The notes under the pieces are model-generated. The model was not told the origin of the DNA and ran no database searches. It was given only the letters and a program-made list of their open reading frames with translations. Of a stretch of DNA of 64,000 nt, positions 1 to 9,193 are shown in pieces (position 1 is the first letter of the stretch; each line of letters opens with the position of its first letter). A program made the position numbers and the translations under genes. The stretch spans positions 124,001 to 188,000 of the forward strand of contig JACKCH010000013.1 of the NCBI GenBank assembly GCA_020634115.1, given 5' to 3'. This DNA comes from Anaerolineaceae bacterium (lineage in GTDB: Bacteria; Chloroflexota; Anaerolineae; Aggregatilineales; Phototrophicaceae).

Positions 1-1849
1 TTTCGCCAGCGACAAGATTCCACAGGTGACAGACTTCAGTCTGTCCAATGCGGTGAATACGTCCAAACCGCTGCTCAAGCCGGTTTGGATTCCACGGCAG
101 GTCATAGTTGACCATCAGATGAGCGCGTTGTAGGTTGATACCTTCGCCCGCTGCATCAGTTGCCAGCAGGATCAACACGTCAGGATCGTTTCGGAAGCGG
201 TCTTCGACCTCGCGGCGGTCTTCACGGTGGATACCGCCATGAATCGTGACGATGGCTTCGGAGCGTCCGACAAGAGTGGACAGCCGTTCCAGGAGATAAT
301 TGAGCGTATCCCGGTGTTCGGTGAAGATCACCAGCTTGCGCTGTCCCCCCTGTGATCGCTGTATCTCTGGTGTATCTTGCAGCAGCTTAAGCAGTTCATT
401 CCACTTGCGGTCATGACCGCTGCGCCGTACCCGGAGGGCATGGGCTTCGAGATCGCGCAGGATGATGATTTCTGCTTCAAGTTCTTCCACCGTTCGGGCA
501 GCGGTGGCGCTGTCAATCAACTCGGCTTCGATGGCTTCGACTTCCGCATCCGGTGCGTCCTCGAAATCGTCCCAGTAGTCCTCGTCGTAGATCGGTCCTT
601 CCGCCTGTAGGACACGCTCACGAGTACGCTGTGCCTCTTTCAGCCGCTTTTCCAGCCGCTCGCGGCGGCGCTTCAGCGATTGATAGATGGCTTCCGGCGA
701 GGATGCCAGCCGCCGCTGAAGGATCGTCAGCGCGAAACCGACTGTGCCTTTGCGTCCATCGTTTTCAAGCTGTTCCGCCCGATTGAACTCCTGTCGGACG
801 TATTCTGTCACATCCTCATACAGCACATCTTCTTCGGGCGAGAGCGTGTAATTGACGGTATAGGCTTTGCGCTCTGGAAATAAGGGCTTGCCGTCGAATT
901 TCAGCAGTTTCTCTTTGACCATCCGCCGCATCAAGTCAGACACATCTGCCTGATGCACCCCATCACGGAAACGTCCCTCGAAGCGATCTGCATCCAATAG
1001 CGCCAGGAATAGCTGGAAATCCTCTTCTTTGCCGTTATGGGGTGTCGCGGTCATCAGCAGGAGGTGGCGGGTCAATTCGCCCAACAGCTTACCCAGTCGA
1101 TACCGTTTGGTCTCCTTTAAATCACCACCGAAGAACGAGGCCGACATCTTGTGGGCTTCGTCGCACACCACCAAATCCCAATCGGTTTGTTGAAGTCGCG
1201 CCTGTAATTCCTCACTGCGGCTCAACTGGTCGAGACGGACGATGATGAGGTCTTGCTCGGCGAACGGATTACCGCTCCGTGAGGTTTCCACCATTTCACG
1301 GGTCATGATCGTGAAATCAAGCTGAAACTTCGCCCACAGTTCATCCTGCCACTGCTCGGTCAGGCTGCCCGGCGCACAGATCAGGCAGCGGCGCACATCC
1401 CCGCGCACGACTAACTCACGCACCAGTAAACCCGCCATGATGGTCTTACCGGCACCCGGATCATCTGCCAGCAGAAAGCGCAGCGGTTGACGGGTGAGCA
1501 TTTCGTCATACACAGCCGTGATTTGGTGCGGCAGTGGCTCTATCAACGAGGTATGAACCGCCAGCATCGGATCAAATAAATGAGCAAGGTGAATGCGGTA
1601 GGCTTCCGAAACCAGGCGCAGCAGCGCCCCATCCACGTCAAACGCCCACAGTCGTTCGGCTTGAACAATTTCCAGTTCCGCCTCATTTTCCCGATAGAGC
1701 AGTGTGTCGCCGACCTTACCATCACTGCGGCGGTAGACTACCGTCACCGCATTCGAGCCGCTCCACTCCACGTCGATGAGTGTGACCGTCTGGTGTGGGA
1801 CAATGCCGTATACCTGGATACCGCGCTGCAACTGTTCAAGCTGGGCCAT
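1..1849 (-). CDS. SNF2-family DEAD/DEAH helicase, 5' part (partial)
   Basis: The gene starts at ATG 1849 and runs off the left edge, leaving 616 codons without a stop. Walker A is DDPGAGKTIM near residue 145, the DEAH-type box is VVCDEAHKM, motif III is LLMTATPHNGKEEDF, and the last visible part holds the second RecA domain with VILLATDAAGEGINLQ and RFGRIHRIGQTEVCHLWN. This is the arrangement of bacterial stand-alone SNF2 helicases that are often found in defence islands (DISARM DrmD-like or DUF3883 helicases). A long acidic, charged helical insertion sits between the two helicase lobes (about residues 390-460). The missing C-terminus would decide the subfamily. The molecular role is ATP-driven nucleic-acid translocation; the biological role is unknown. 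Confidence 0.9.
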   Translation of the reverse strand, partial: MAQLEQLQRGIQVYGIVPHQTVTLIDVEWSGSNAVTVVYRRSDGKVGDTLLYRENEAELEIVQAERLWAFDVDGALLRLVSEAYRIHLAHLFDPMLAVHTSLIEPLPHQITAVYDEMLTRQPLRFLLADDPGAGKTIMAGLLVRELVVRGDVRRCLICAPGSLTEQWQDELWAKFQLDFTIMTREMVETSRSGNPFAEQDLIIVRLDQLSRSEELQARLQQTDWDLVVCDEAHKMSASFFGGDLKETKRYRLGKLLGELTRHLLLMTATPHNGKEEDFQLFLALLDADRFEGRFRDGVHQADVSDLMRRMVKEKLLKFDGKPLFPERKAYTVNYTLSPEEDVLYEDVTEYVRQEFNRAEQLENDGRKGTVGFALTILQRRLASSPEAIYQSLKRRRERLEKRLKEAQRTRERVLQAEGPIYDEDYWDDFEDAPDAEVEAIEAELIDSATAARTVEELEAEIIILRDLEAHALRVRRSGHDRKWNELLKLLQDTPEIQRSQGGQRKLVIFTEHRDTLNYLLERLSTLVGRSEAIVTIHGGIHREDRREVEDRFRNDPDVLILLATDAAGEGINLQRAHLMVNYDLPWNPNRLEQRFGRIHRIGQTEVCHLWNLVAGE

Positions 1850-2367
1850 GGGTTCTCTTCAATGCGTTTTGGCTAATATAAGACTTGTACCGCGATGTTA
1901 ACCGCTATTCAATGTTACTATAAGTTTGATGCGGCGGCTGATTGAGAGGAATGAATTTTCTGCGATTTGTTGTTTCAGGGCTGCGTATCGTCAGCCCTGT
2001 TCGGACGCACGAAGTGTGTCCAGTCGGCATGGTTGACCGTGCCGACACGCTGGACGACACCCGCAGGGTCGTTCAGCGGTGCTGCGTGTGAGCGCGGCAC
2101 ATCAAGCCCTCCGGCGCATGAGGAGCGAGCGTTTTAGCTCGCTCTCCCTCTCAGCATGGTCAGTCGCTACTTCAACGCACGCCCTACGGGCCTCGTCTGA
2201 CGCGCCTGACACGCTTTGTGCTGAGAGGGATCGGCGTCCGTAGGACGCGGCGCTGCTGCGAGGCAGCGCCACCGCCGGTGCGTGTAGGACACACCGGTGT
2301 AGATACGCAGTCGATTGGGATTCATCAGTATGGTTGGGGTTGGAAGAACTGGAAGGTATGCTACCAC
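1850..2367. other. Intergenic region, no supported gene
   Basis: No open frame here has convincing coding character. A hairpin-forming inverted repeat with GAGCGAGC/GCTCGCTC arms lies at about 2123-2146, and a second GC-rich self-complementary patch follows at about 2230-2300. The stretch separates the helicase gene from the decayed plasmid-type block. Confidence 0.5.
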
Positions 2368-2400
2368 AAAAAAAGGCGGCGCTCGTATGAGCACCGCCTC
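2368..2400 (-). terminator. Rho-independent terminator after ssb remnant
   Basis: Read on the minus strand, an 11-bp stem with one mismatch (AGGCGGTGCTC / GAGCGCCGCCT, 4-nt loop) is followed directly by a run of seven T. It lies 24 bp downstream of the ssb remnant stop codon, so it marks the end of the leftward plasmid-type transcription unit. Confidence 0.8.
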
Positions 2401-2424
2401 AGTAGAGGAGCATTGCGGAGTTAG

Positions 2425-2786
2425 TTAGAAGGGGATCTGCTCGTCCGGGGTGTCTTCGCCGTTGTTGCGATCCAGCAGCACCAGGCGGTTGGCGTCCATG
2501 TCGAGGCTGACCTGTGGCTGCCGCCTGATCCACCCAGGCGCTCGGACGCAGCTACCTGCTTCGTCACTTGCACCAGGCCGCCTTCCGCACGTACTTCGCG
2601 GCCACGTCTGCCAGGGCGTTCCAGCAGTTCACCGCACCTACAGAGTTCGCTTCGGCTCGCCGCTGGTGCGGCTGACCGCCACCGAGAAGTGATGCCACCG
2701 TTTCATCATCATGCTTGTCTGGACGGTGCGCACCGCGGGTCGCCGCCAACAAATCCAGTGATACTCACGTTGAGAATTGTACCCAT
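2425..2786 (-). pseudogene. ssb: Single-stranded DNA-binding protein (ssb), frameshifted
   Basis: The start (ATG 2786, preceded by AGGAAAAAG) gives MGTILNVSITGFVGGDPR, then the frame breaks. Pieces in other frames give ETVASFSVAVSRTSGEPKR, WNALADVAAKYVRKGGLVQV and QPQVSLDMDANRLVLLDRN, ending in DEQIPF. Together these are the OB-fold core of a bacterial SSB (the W-x-A-L-A-D-V-A-A-K-Y segment is diagnostic) and its acidic C-terminal tail ending in IPF. At least three frame changes and some in-frame stops prevent a full-length product. An ssb gene near a PRTRC cassette and primases fits a plasmid replication region. Either the gene has decayed or this stretch of the assembly contains indels. Confidence 0.75.
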
Positions 2787-5373
2787 GATCTTTTTCCTGG
2801 TGGTGTTCCCAGGCGTCGTTTTACCAGCCCCATGCTGATTGCTGACTGGCCAGAGGCAGGTGTATCCAGACCGGTTAAGTCACCCAACGGCGCATTCCAT
2901 TTCTGTGGTGAGCGACGCGGCGCAAGCTGGTGGAAGAAATGGATAAAGCGATCCCAATAGGATTGACAGGTTAATGCACCTGGCGCATGGGCACCGCAAT
3001 CAGCAGGGTATGGCGCTGGTTGAGCGGCGCCAGGAGTCGTCAGGAGTTACGGGGACGCATCACGAAGGGAAACCGATTGGCGACCCAATGTGCTGCCGAC
3101 GAGGCGGGAGCAGATGGTAATCACCGGCGGTCACGCCAACCGGGGATAGAGCTTCGCTGGATGCGAAACGATGGCACGCCTGGATGGCGGTATGTGATGG
3201 GCACCAGGCGATGAGCGAGCGCTGTCTGGCTGCCGGAGAGGATGGTGGGAATCTCCAACCAGCCCCGGCGCGCCAAACCGCCATTCTGGGTATGGCAGCG
3301 GGAGAACACCACGAACGAATCCCGTGGTGACGGGCTTATATAAAGGTGGTGGTTGCACGAGTGCCGCTGCTTTGGTGAAACAGTCTTACCGGCGGTCAGC
3401 CAGTGGGGAAATACGTCGAAAAGTCGAACTGGTCGGGATGTTCACTGTGCCGGATACCTTTCGTGTACAACGCGCCGGTGACGCCGAGCCCGGCGAAGCT
3501 TCTCGGATGTAAGACAGGTTGCCGTGCAGCAGCAGCGAGCGGTCGCCTGCACCAGGTAGCGCCTGATGCGGCTGCGCAAGCCTGGAGTCAGTAGCGACCC
3601 TGCCAGCCATGCACCGTTGGCGCACGATACCGCTGCCCGCAGCGTATCCTCGCCCCCATAGATTCTCAGCAGCGCCTGGCCGTCATCTCTGAAGTCTCAG
3701 CGCGAACATCGCCCGGCTCCAAAGATCAGCAATGTAGATCGCATCAATCGTGGGATGGTGATGGCATCTTACATCCGGCAAACGTCGCCAGCTTGAGCCA
3801 GGCATCCGGTGTAATGTGGATGCAGGCAGCGACAAAGCGTATCGGTAACGAGGCGGCGGTATCAGACACACGAACCGCGTCGCGTTCAACCCGTAAATCA
3901 GTGGCGATCTGGTCGGCAATGGCGCTACTGTGCGTTGTCGAACAAGCGGCTGTAATGATCCACAGTGCATGGTGGTGGTCGCGGATTGTCCTCAGGCTAA
4001 TTGAGATCTGGGAAATGCTGGGGCGACCAGGCTGCGGACGTTATCTATGTACGGACTGCACGGCGCAGCATCAATGAGGAAACATCAGGCCCTCCCATGT
4101 GCTTTGCGACGCTGATAGAGGCGATACTGTTCGTCGTCATACGGCAATATCCAGGTGCTGCTAGACTGAAAAGCGAAACGGGTGAGTCGCCCTATGCGCA
4201 AAAACGAACCGGCAAGACAAAGGGATCACGCAGCGGCTTCAGCCAACGAGCCGTGCGTATGGATAGACACGCCTTCGGCAGGTGTCCCATGCAGCGCAGA
4301 CCGCCATCAGGATGGAGCGCCAGGTGTAAGCGGTTGATCTGCAACGGCAGGGCGTACCGCGAAAGGTCTACTATCACTTTGATGAGCAAAGTACCGGTTG
4401 CCAGTCCAGATTGAGAGATTGGGCATAGATCGCTTTGATTGGGTGTAGGACGGTTATTTAACTGGTAAAACCGGAAGGGAGAGTTTGGTTTAATCCGGTT
4501 TTGATCATACCGTCAAGCTGGTGGTTCACGCTTCCAGCGTCTCCCGCGGCAGCAGTTCCGGCTTCACGTCCGACAGCCAGAAACCCTTCCTGAAGCCAGA
4601 AGCCAGACGGCTTCGATGCGGCAGTATTCACGGTAGGTGTCAAGCAGCACTGCGCCATTGATGAGATCAATCAGACTCGCCAGCACTTGCTGGTGCGCAG
4701 GCGGTAACGGACAACCGGTGATTGCCAGCCACGTGGGACACATCCCATGCCGCCGGATGCAGTCCCCACGTCGTGGTCAATCCAGTCGTGATGGCAGCCA
4801 GTCATAAACAAAACGCCCTTCGTCGGGCGCTGCTGTCCTGGCGGAGTGCAGGTTTCGCACGGCGGACTTCAGCCCGCAAGCCCATCGCGCACACCACCTG
4901 CTGGAGGGGGAATGCTTGACGGTGAAACCGGGAGACCGGCCCGCGTTTCAGGTCGGAGGCAGTGGCGCATTTGGGAAGAAGGCCAGCAGGGCGCGCGGGA
5001 TCACTGTGGTATCGCTGCCAGATGCGGTCAATCAGGTCGCCATGCGTCCAACGACGACATGCAGCGGCACACCTTCCGCCGGGCGAGTAATGCGATTACA
5101 TCCGGCGTCTGTTGCCACTGACCCGCGCCCCAGGTCGGCGAACCATCGCCGCGTCTCCGGCCAGCCCGCCTGACGCAGGTCGCTATGGTGATGGACATGG
5201 CATCGCTGTCTTTTGTGCCGCCGGACACCGGATACAGCACCAGTGCCGCGCCATCCCGCAGCAGGGTGAGGCATCCGGCGCTGTATCACCGTCATTGTTA
5301 GAAACAACGAAAGCTGGCGCATCAGCGGCAGTGCCTCCGGAAACCAGATGCCGCTGAACCTCTGATGTCGTTG
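2787..5373 (-). pseudogene. Decayed minus-strand coding sequence, genes not identifiable
   Basis: This 2.6 kb has no open frame longer than about 140 codons on either strand, although genes fill both sides. On the minus strand, coding-like fragments continue from frame to frame and break every 30-150 bp, for example the fragments LTLLRDGAALVLYPVSGGTK near 5260 and QQVLASLIDLINGAVLLDTY near 4650. The adjacent ssb shows the same kind of breakage, so I read this as a row of former plasmid genes with many indels, or as a locally unreliable sequence. The expected PRTRC protein A (and possibly D) could have been here, but I cannot identify either. Confidence 0.5.
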
Positions 5374-5559
5374 TTATCGGAAACGCACGTACACGGTGTG
5401 AATGCCCAGACTGTAAGGCAGCACGTTATCACACAGCGGATAGTGGCTGACGATGCACTTGCGTTTCGGATTGACGGTGGACAGCCCGACGATGTGGCCT
5501 ACAGCGCCGGGTGCTGGCAGTTGAGAGTGGTGGACATTCTGACGCTGGCACTTCAACAT
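5374..5559 (-). CDS. Small ORF after PRTRC ThiF, possibly truncated
   Basis: A 61-codon frame starts at ATG 5559, overlapping the stop of the thiF-like gene, which suggests translational coupling. The product has two Cys and several His residues (LKCQRQNVHHSQ and KRKCIVSHYPLCDN). I do not recognise it. Because decayed sequence begins right after it, it may be the 5' stub of a longer gene, perhaps PRTRC protein A, that has been frameshifted. Confidence 0.35.
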   Translation of the reverse strand: MLKCQRQNVHHSQLPAPGAVGHIVGLSTVNPKRKCIVSHYPLCDNVLPYSLGIHTVYVRFR

Positions 5560-6341
5560 GGCGATTCCTCCCGTAAATACGGCTCCAGTTCCTCCCGGCA
5601 AATCGGCAAGCTGCGGACGCTCATGCCATCGGCACTGACGTAAGACACGAAGGATGTGATGGGCTGGCGGCGCAGCAGCTTGTAGACGTACTGCGCGGTG
5701 ATGGTCGCCATCCAGTCATTGACGAGCACATCCTGCTCCCGCGCCGCCACTAATTCGGCACAGGAACGCTCCGGTTCGGGCTGCGGTTTGACTTCCGGTT
5801 CAGGTTCGAGCAGCGCCGGGAACAGCAGCCCGGCATGAGGCAGATACGGGTAGCGACCGTTCTGTCCATCCAGATACCGCAGGGCGGTTTCACGGTCACC
5901 GGTATTCCCGATGACCACCTGACCGGCGTTGGCGTGGTTGCCCGCGTCAATCCAGATCGCGCCGTTCACCCGCGCCAGTTCGCGCCGCGCCAGGTGGTTA
6001 TCCACTGCCCCGATGACCAGGTTGCCCCACCGCTCAAAGTTCTTTTCGGCACTCACCGGCTGGTCAATCGCGCTGATGTCCAGTCCCAGCGCCAGGTTGA
6101 AGCGCCGCATCAGGACGTGGGCTTTCTTCTGCCCGACATCGGCAGCGGTGTACAACTGCCGTCCGACGTTCTTCTCCTCAACCGTATCGGGGTCAATCAG
6201 GACGATCTGCGGGATATGCAACCGTGCCGTCTTCATGTCAACCACCATGCGGGCGACGGCACGCGCCACCTGGGCACCGGTTCCGCCCAAACCGACGACG
6301 GTCACTGTCTGGATGTGGGTATTGGGGTCAAAGACGTTCAT
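5553..6341 (-). CDS. PRTRC system ThiF family protein
   Basis: This 262-residue protein has an N-terminal Rossmann nucleotide-binding loop VVGLGGTGAQVARAVARM (residues 15-32), then IDPDTVEEKNVGRQLY, typical of ThiF/E1-like adenylating enzymes. A ThiF-like protein is a defining member of the PRTRC (ParB-related, ThiF-related cassette) set of plasmid genes. E1-like enzymes activate a C-terminal carboxylate with ATP; the substrate in PRTRC systems is not established. The classical E1 catalytic cysteine is not obvious. The start overlaps the stop of PRTRC protein B by ATGA, so the two are translationally coupled. Confidence 0.85.
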   Translation of the reverse strand: MNVFDPNTHIQTVTVVGLGGTGAQVARAVARMVVDMKTARLHIPQIVLIDPDTVEEKNVGRQLYTAADVGQKKAHVLMRRFNLALGLDISAIDQPVSAEKNFERWGNLVIGAVDNHLARRELARVNGAIWIDAGNHANAGQVVIGNTGDRETALRYLDGQNGRYPYLPHAGLLFPALLEPEPEVKPQPEPERSCAELVAAREQDVLVNDWMATITAQYVYKLLRRQPITSFVSYVSADGMSVRSLPICREELEPYLREESPC

Positions 6342-7045
6342 CAGGATTCATCTCCGATCACCTGCGCCAGGGTCTTTTTCGTGGGGATGAGATCGGACTT
6401 CGGGTAAGTACGCGCCTGGCGTTCTTCGAGGGCGATCCACATCTGGCGGATGTCTTGGGGATGGGCCTTACTCTTGCCGCTCACGGCATGATCGCCGAAG
6501 GGCGAACCGAGTAACATCGCCCAATCCTCAGCCATACTGGTACCGGTTAACCCGGCGTCGGACACACGGGATACCGTCCCCCAGCAGATGCCCCCGCCGG
6601 AGAAGACGTTAGGCAGCGGCGCGTGGAACAGCGGTTCATCCAGGGTGACTGGACGCTTTTTGACGGCGTACAAGCTGTACTGCGGCTGCCGGTCGTCGGT
6701 TGTGGCGCGGATCATCACCAACCCCGGCAGGGGGACGCGCAGCGCGGTGTCCGATCCATCCAGGAACAAGCCGGTCTTGCCCGGCAAACGGTATGCCACC
6801 ACCAGTTTCTTCACGCCTTCCTGCCGGACGAGCAGCGTGTCGCCGGAGAGCAGCCCGGTGTCGAAACGCACTTTGGCGGAGAGCGCCAGCGCCACCTGCG
6901 CCGGATCCACCGGGTACTCGCTCACCCGGTCGCCCTCCTGTTTATGCAGCATCACGCCGAACGAGTAGAAGCTCAGGATCAGCGACGGCTGCTCCAGCAG
7001 CGCCTGCGCCAACAGGCGGCCATGCCAATCGGATGCGGGGTTCAT
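6341..7045 (-). CDS. PRTRC system protein B (prokaryotic E2-like)
   Basis: The 234-residue protein starts at ATG 7045 behind GAAAGGAAAGAACG. Visible features are an N-terminal LILSFYSFGVMLHKQEGD strand pair, the stretch VVAYRLPGKTGLFLDG, and near the C-terminus LFHAPLPNVFSGGGICWGTV, which is characteristic of PRTRC protein B, a family related to prokaryotic E2-like folds. It lies between the F-like gene and the ThiF-like gene, the usual PRTRC order. Its likely partner is the E1-like ThiF protein. The molecular function is unknown. Confidence 0.8.
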   Translation of the reverse strand: MNPASDWHGRLLAQALLEQPSLILSFYSFGVMLHKQEGDRVSEYPVDPAQVALALSAKVRFDTGLLSGDTLLVRQEGVKKLVVAYRLPGKTGLFLDGSDTALRVPLPGLVMIRATTDDRQPQYSLYAVKKRPVTLDEPLFHAPLPNVFSGGGICWGTVSRVSDAGLTGTSMAEDWAMLLGSPFGDHAVSGKSKAHPQDIRQMWIALEERQARTYPKSDLIPTKKTLAQVIGDES

Positions 7046-7847
7046 CGTTCTTTCCTTTCGGTCTATGTTTCGCAATCGCTTTGTAGACACGCTGCACATT
7101 GTCAGACAGATCTGGCAGCAGATCGGGATGGTCTTCCAGCAGGGTCAGCCCGGCATTCACGTCCTGGATGATGTCCTCCGTCTCGGCGATGAGTTCGACG
7201 GCAAACGCCAGGTCGTCTTCGTCCCACGACAGCGGCGGGATTTCGGCCAATGACTCGTCATCGTAATCAATCAGGGTATTGCCGGTGCAGGAGAATAACC
7301 ACGCCAGCGCCCAACCGACCTGCTGCCAGCGGGCATCTGCCTCGTGAAACAGACTGTTTGCGATGATGCGTCCGGCGGTGTAGGTGGCGTCGGGGACTGC
7401 AACGGTGTATTGGTCAGGTTCAGGATGAATCCCGAACAATTCCACCAGCGGCAGCAGATCGGGGCGTGCCGTGTACAGGTCAGGGTCATCCAACACGATA
7501 CCAACGCCCGTCAACGGGATGCCGTACCCCAGAAACTCCAGGTCGTCGAGCGGGATGCCGCGTTCGGTGATCGCGCCACAGATGAACCGCTCCAGCTCGC
7601 TTTCGGATGCGCCGGAACGGATGCGCTCCACCGCTCCGGCGTAGATGTCAGGAAAGGCGCGGCGGGTAATGCTGAGCGCCAGCGCCACGCTGTCGCCCTC
7701 GTCAACCTCGCTGGTGTTGCCCCACAGCGGATCAAGCCAGACGACCACATTCACGAGCGCCAGGAGTGGATCGTCCAGCATCGCTCCCGCCAGCAGCCCA
7801 AAGGTATCCAGTAACTCCTTCATCCCAGCGGGATTTCCTCCGGTCAT
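6942..7847 (-). CDS. PRTRC system protein F-like
   Basis: A 301-residue acidic protein starts at ATG 7847, overlapping the preceding gene by ATGA. It has no motif I can name; the assignment to PRTRC protein F rests on size and on its position between C and B. Its last 35 or so residues overlap the start of protein B by about 100 bp in another frame, which is long for an operon. That tail (IRLAWPPVGAGAAGAAVADP) looks like a shadow of B, so the true stop may have been lost by a frameshift near 7050. Confidence 0.55.
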   Translation of the reverse strand: MTGGNPAGMKELLDTFGLLAGAMLDDPLLALVNVVVWLDPLWGNTSEVDEGDSVALALSITRRAFPDIYAGAVERIRSGASESELERFICGAITERGIPLDDLEFLGYGIPLTGVGIVLDDPDLYTARPDLLPLVELFGIHPEPDQYTVAVPDATYTAGRIIANSLFHEADARWQQVGWALAWLFSCTGNTLIDYDDESLAEIPPLSWDEDDLAFAVELIAETEDIIQDVNAGLTLLEDHPDLLPDLSDNVQRVYKAIAKHRPKGKNDEPRIRLAWPPVGAGAAGAAVADPELLLVRRDAA

Positions 7848-8113
7848 AGGCCATACTCCACAATCGAGAACGCGGTCAGTGGGACGGGCGTGAGGGTCAT
7901 CAGCTGCTCCAGCGCCCGGCGGCAGCGTTCGGTGTAGGCGACGATTTCGGTCACTGCCTCCACGATGGCTGCGCGGGGGACGGCGCTCACTGGTGGGAAG
8001 AACTGCCCGGCAGGATGGCACTCCCGCAGGAGCGCCATCCCTTTCAGGTCAACCGGTGATAAACCCGCCAGGCAGCCCCGCAGGCTGTCAGCAGTCAAGC
8101 CTGCATCAAACAT
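7844..8113 (-). CDS. Small PRTRC-cassette protein, unknown
   Basis: An 89-residue protein starts at ATG 8113, 5 bp after the stop of the PRTRC C gene, and ends overlapping the F-like gene by ATGA. It is largely helical with no recognisable motif (segment AIVEAVTEIVAYTERCRRAL in the middle). Its tight packing between C and F argues that it is a real member of the cassette. Confidence 0.55.
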   Translation of the reverse strand: MFDAGLTADSLRGCLAGLSPVDLKGMALLRECHPAGQFFPPVSAVPRAAIVEAVTEIVAYTERCRRALEQLMTLTPVPLTAFSIVEYGL

Positions 8114-8118
8114 GGCGG

Positions 8119-8334
8119 TTAACCTTTGCGTCCCGGTTGGGGCAGGAACTCGACCACCGTCTGCCCGTCGTCGGTGGTCACTTCACGAATAGTGGCGTGG
8201 GCGATTTCGGGATAGGCCGTTTTGAGTAGATGGCGAACGGCTTCGTTGTCCAGCCCGCGCAGGGACTCATCCTCCACGATGCGGGTCGCGCCAGTCTTGA
8301 AGATGCGGGGTTTGGATGTGTTGTGGTCAGACAT
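8119..8334 (-). CDS. PRTRC system protein C
   Basis: The 71-residue protein fits the short PRTRC C family: an N-terminal R-(V/I)-F strand (PRIFKTGATRIVEDESLRGL), a helix ending in the conserved AYPEIAHATI (compare Y-P-E-L-T-x-A), and a C-terminal strand ending G-R-K-G, close to the family ending VGTKG. It lies between E and the small gene, in the usual order E-C-F-B-ThiF. Its function is unknown. Confidence 0.8.
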   Translation of the reverse strand: MSDHNTSKPRIFKTGATRIVEDESLRGLDNEAVRHLLKTAYPEIAHATIREVTTDDGQTVVEFLPQPGRKG

Positions 8335-8376
8335 GATGGTGTATTCCTTTCGTATGATAGGCGACCGAATGGTGTC

Positions 8377-9027
8377 TTACGCGGCGTGATGGCCGTTGCT
8401 GCTGAAGGTTGCCCCGTTGGGGGATGGGCTGGTGTCGGACACGGTTTCCGGTGCATCGGCGGCACCCGTCTCGGCGAAATCGTCGAGCGTGAAGAGGCTT
8501 AGCTCACGGTCGGCGAGGTGCTGCATCCGTTTCGCCAGGGCGTAGACATCGCGCAGGCGGATCGGCGTCTGGCCGTCCCACAGCTTGCCGTCCACCAGCT
8601 TACCCGCGATCAGCGCCGCCTGACGGTAAGCCGCCGCGTCGGATTCGCCGCCAACGATTTTGAGGTGGCTAATCTTGACGGCGAGCGTGCCCTTGTTCAG
8701 CGGGATGTCAATCGTCGGTTCCTCGTCCGGTGGGGACGACGCGGCAGGTTTGCCCTTCGCTTTCGGCGCCGGTTTCGGTGGATCGGCGGGCAGATCGGGG
8801 ATGACCGGCGGGTCGTCTTCCAGTGCACCCAGCGCCGTCATAGCTGCACGGATGGCGTCCATCACGTCCGGCAGGTCGCCGCTGTAGTGGAACTGCTGGA
8901 TGTGCGCCAGGTCGCCGCGCTGGATGAGCAGCGTCGCCGTCGCCCGTTCGGGCGCGATGCCACCGTCTTCCGGTGTAGGCAGCGTCAGCGTGAGGATGGT
9001 GGGGGGAGTTGTCGTATCTTTCAACAT
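8377..9027 (-). CDS. PRTRC system protein E-like
   Basis: I place the start at ATG 9027 (AAAGGAAAAGCT upstream); the 216-residue product begins MLKDTTTPPTILTLTLPTPE. An N-terminal beta-rich domain is followed by the helix SGDLPDVMDAIRAAMTALGA, a proline/alanine/lysine-rich linker (about 80-110) and a C-terminal domain. Position upstream of protein C and the layout (strand domain plus the segment beginning GDLPDVMDAI) fit PRTRC protein E, but sequence similarity is not strong by eye. It is the first gene of the leftward cassette. Confidence 0.6.
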   Translation of the reverse strand: MLKDTTTPPTILTLTLPTPEDGGIAPERATATLLIQRGDLAHIQQFHYSGDLPDVMDAIRAAMTALGALEDDPPVIPDLPADPPKPAPKAKGKPAASSPPDEEPTIDIPLNKGTLAVKISHLKIVGGESDAAAYRQAALIAGKLVDGKLWDGQTPIRLRDVYALAKRMQHLADRELSLFTLDDFAETGAADAPETVSDTSPSPNGATFSSNGHHAA

Positions 9028-9193
9028 AGCTTTTCCTTTCAAAGTTAGCCAAATAACCTGCCAAAGTCGGCAGGTTCAATCCGCTAGATACAGTTTTGCA
9101 GCATCCTTTCTTGGAGAATTGATATTGAGGTCTATCACATGGCAATCGGACTATAATCAAATGAAGCAACATATCTAAGGAGTTTGGGAGGTT

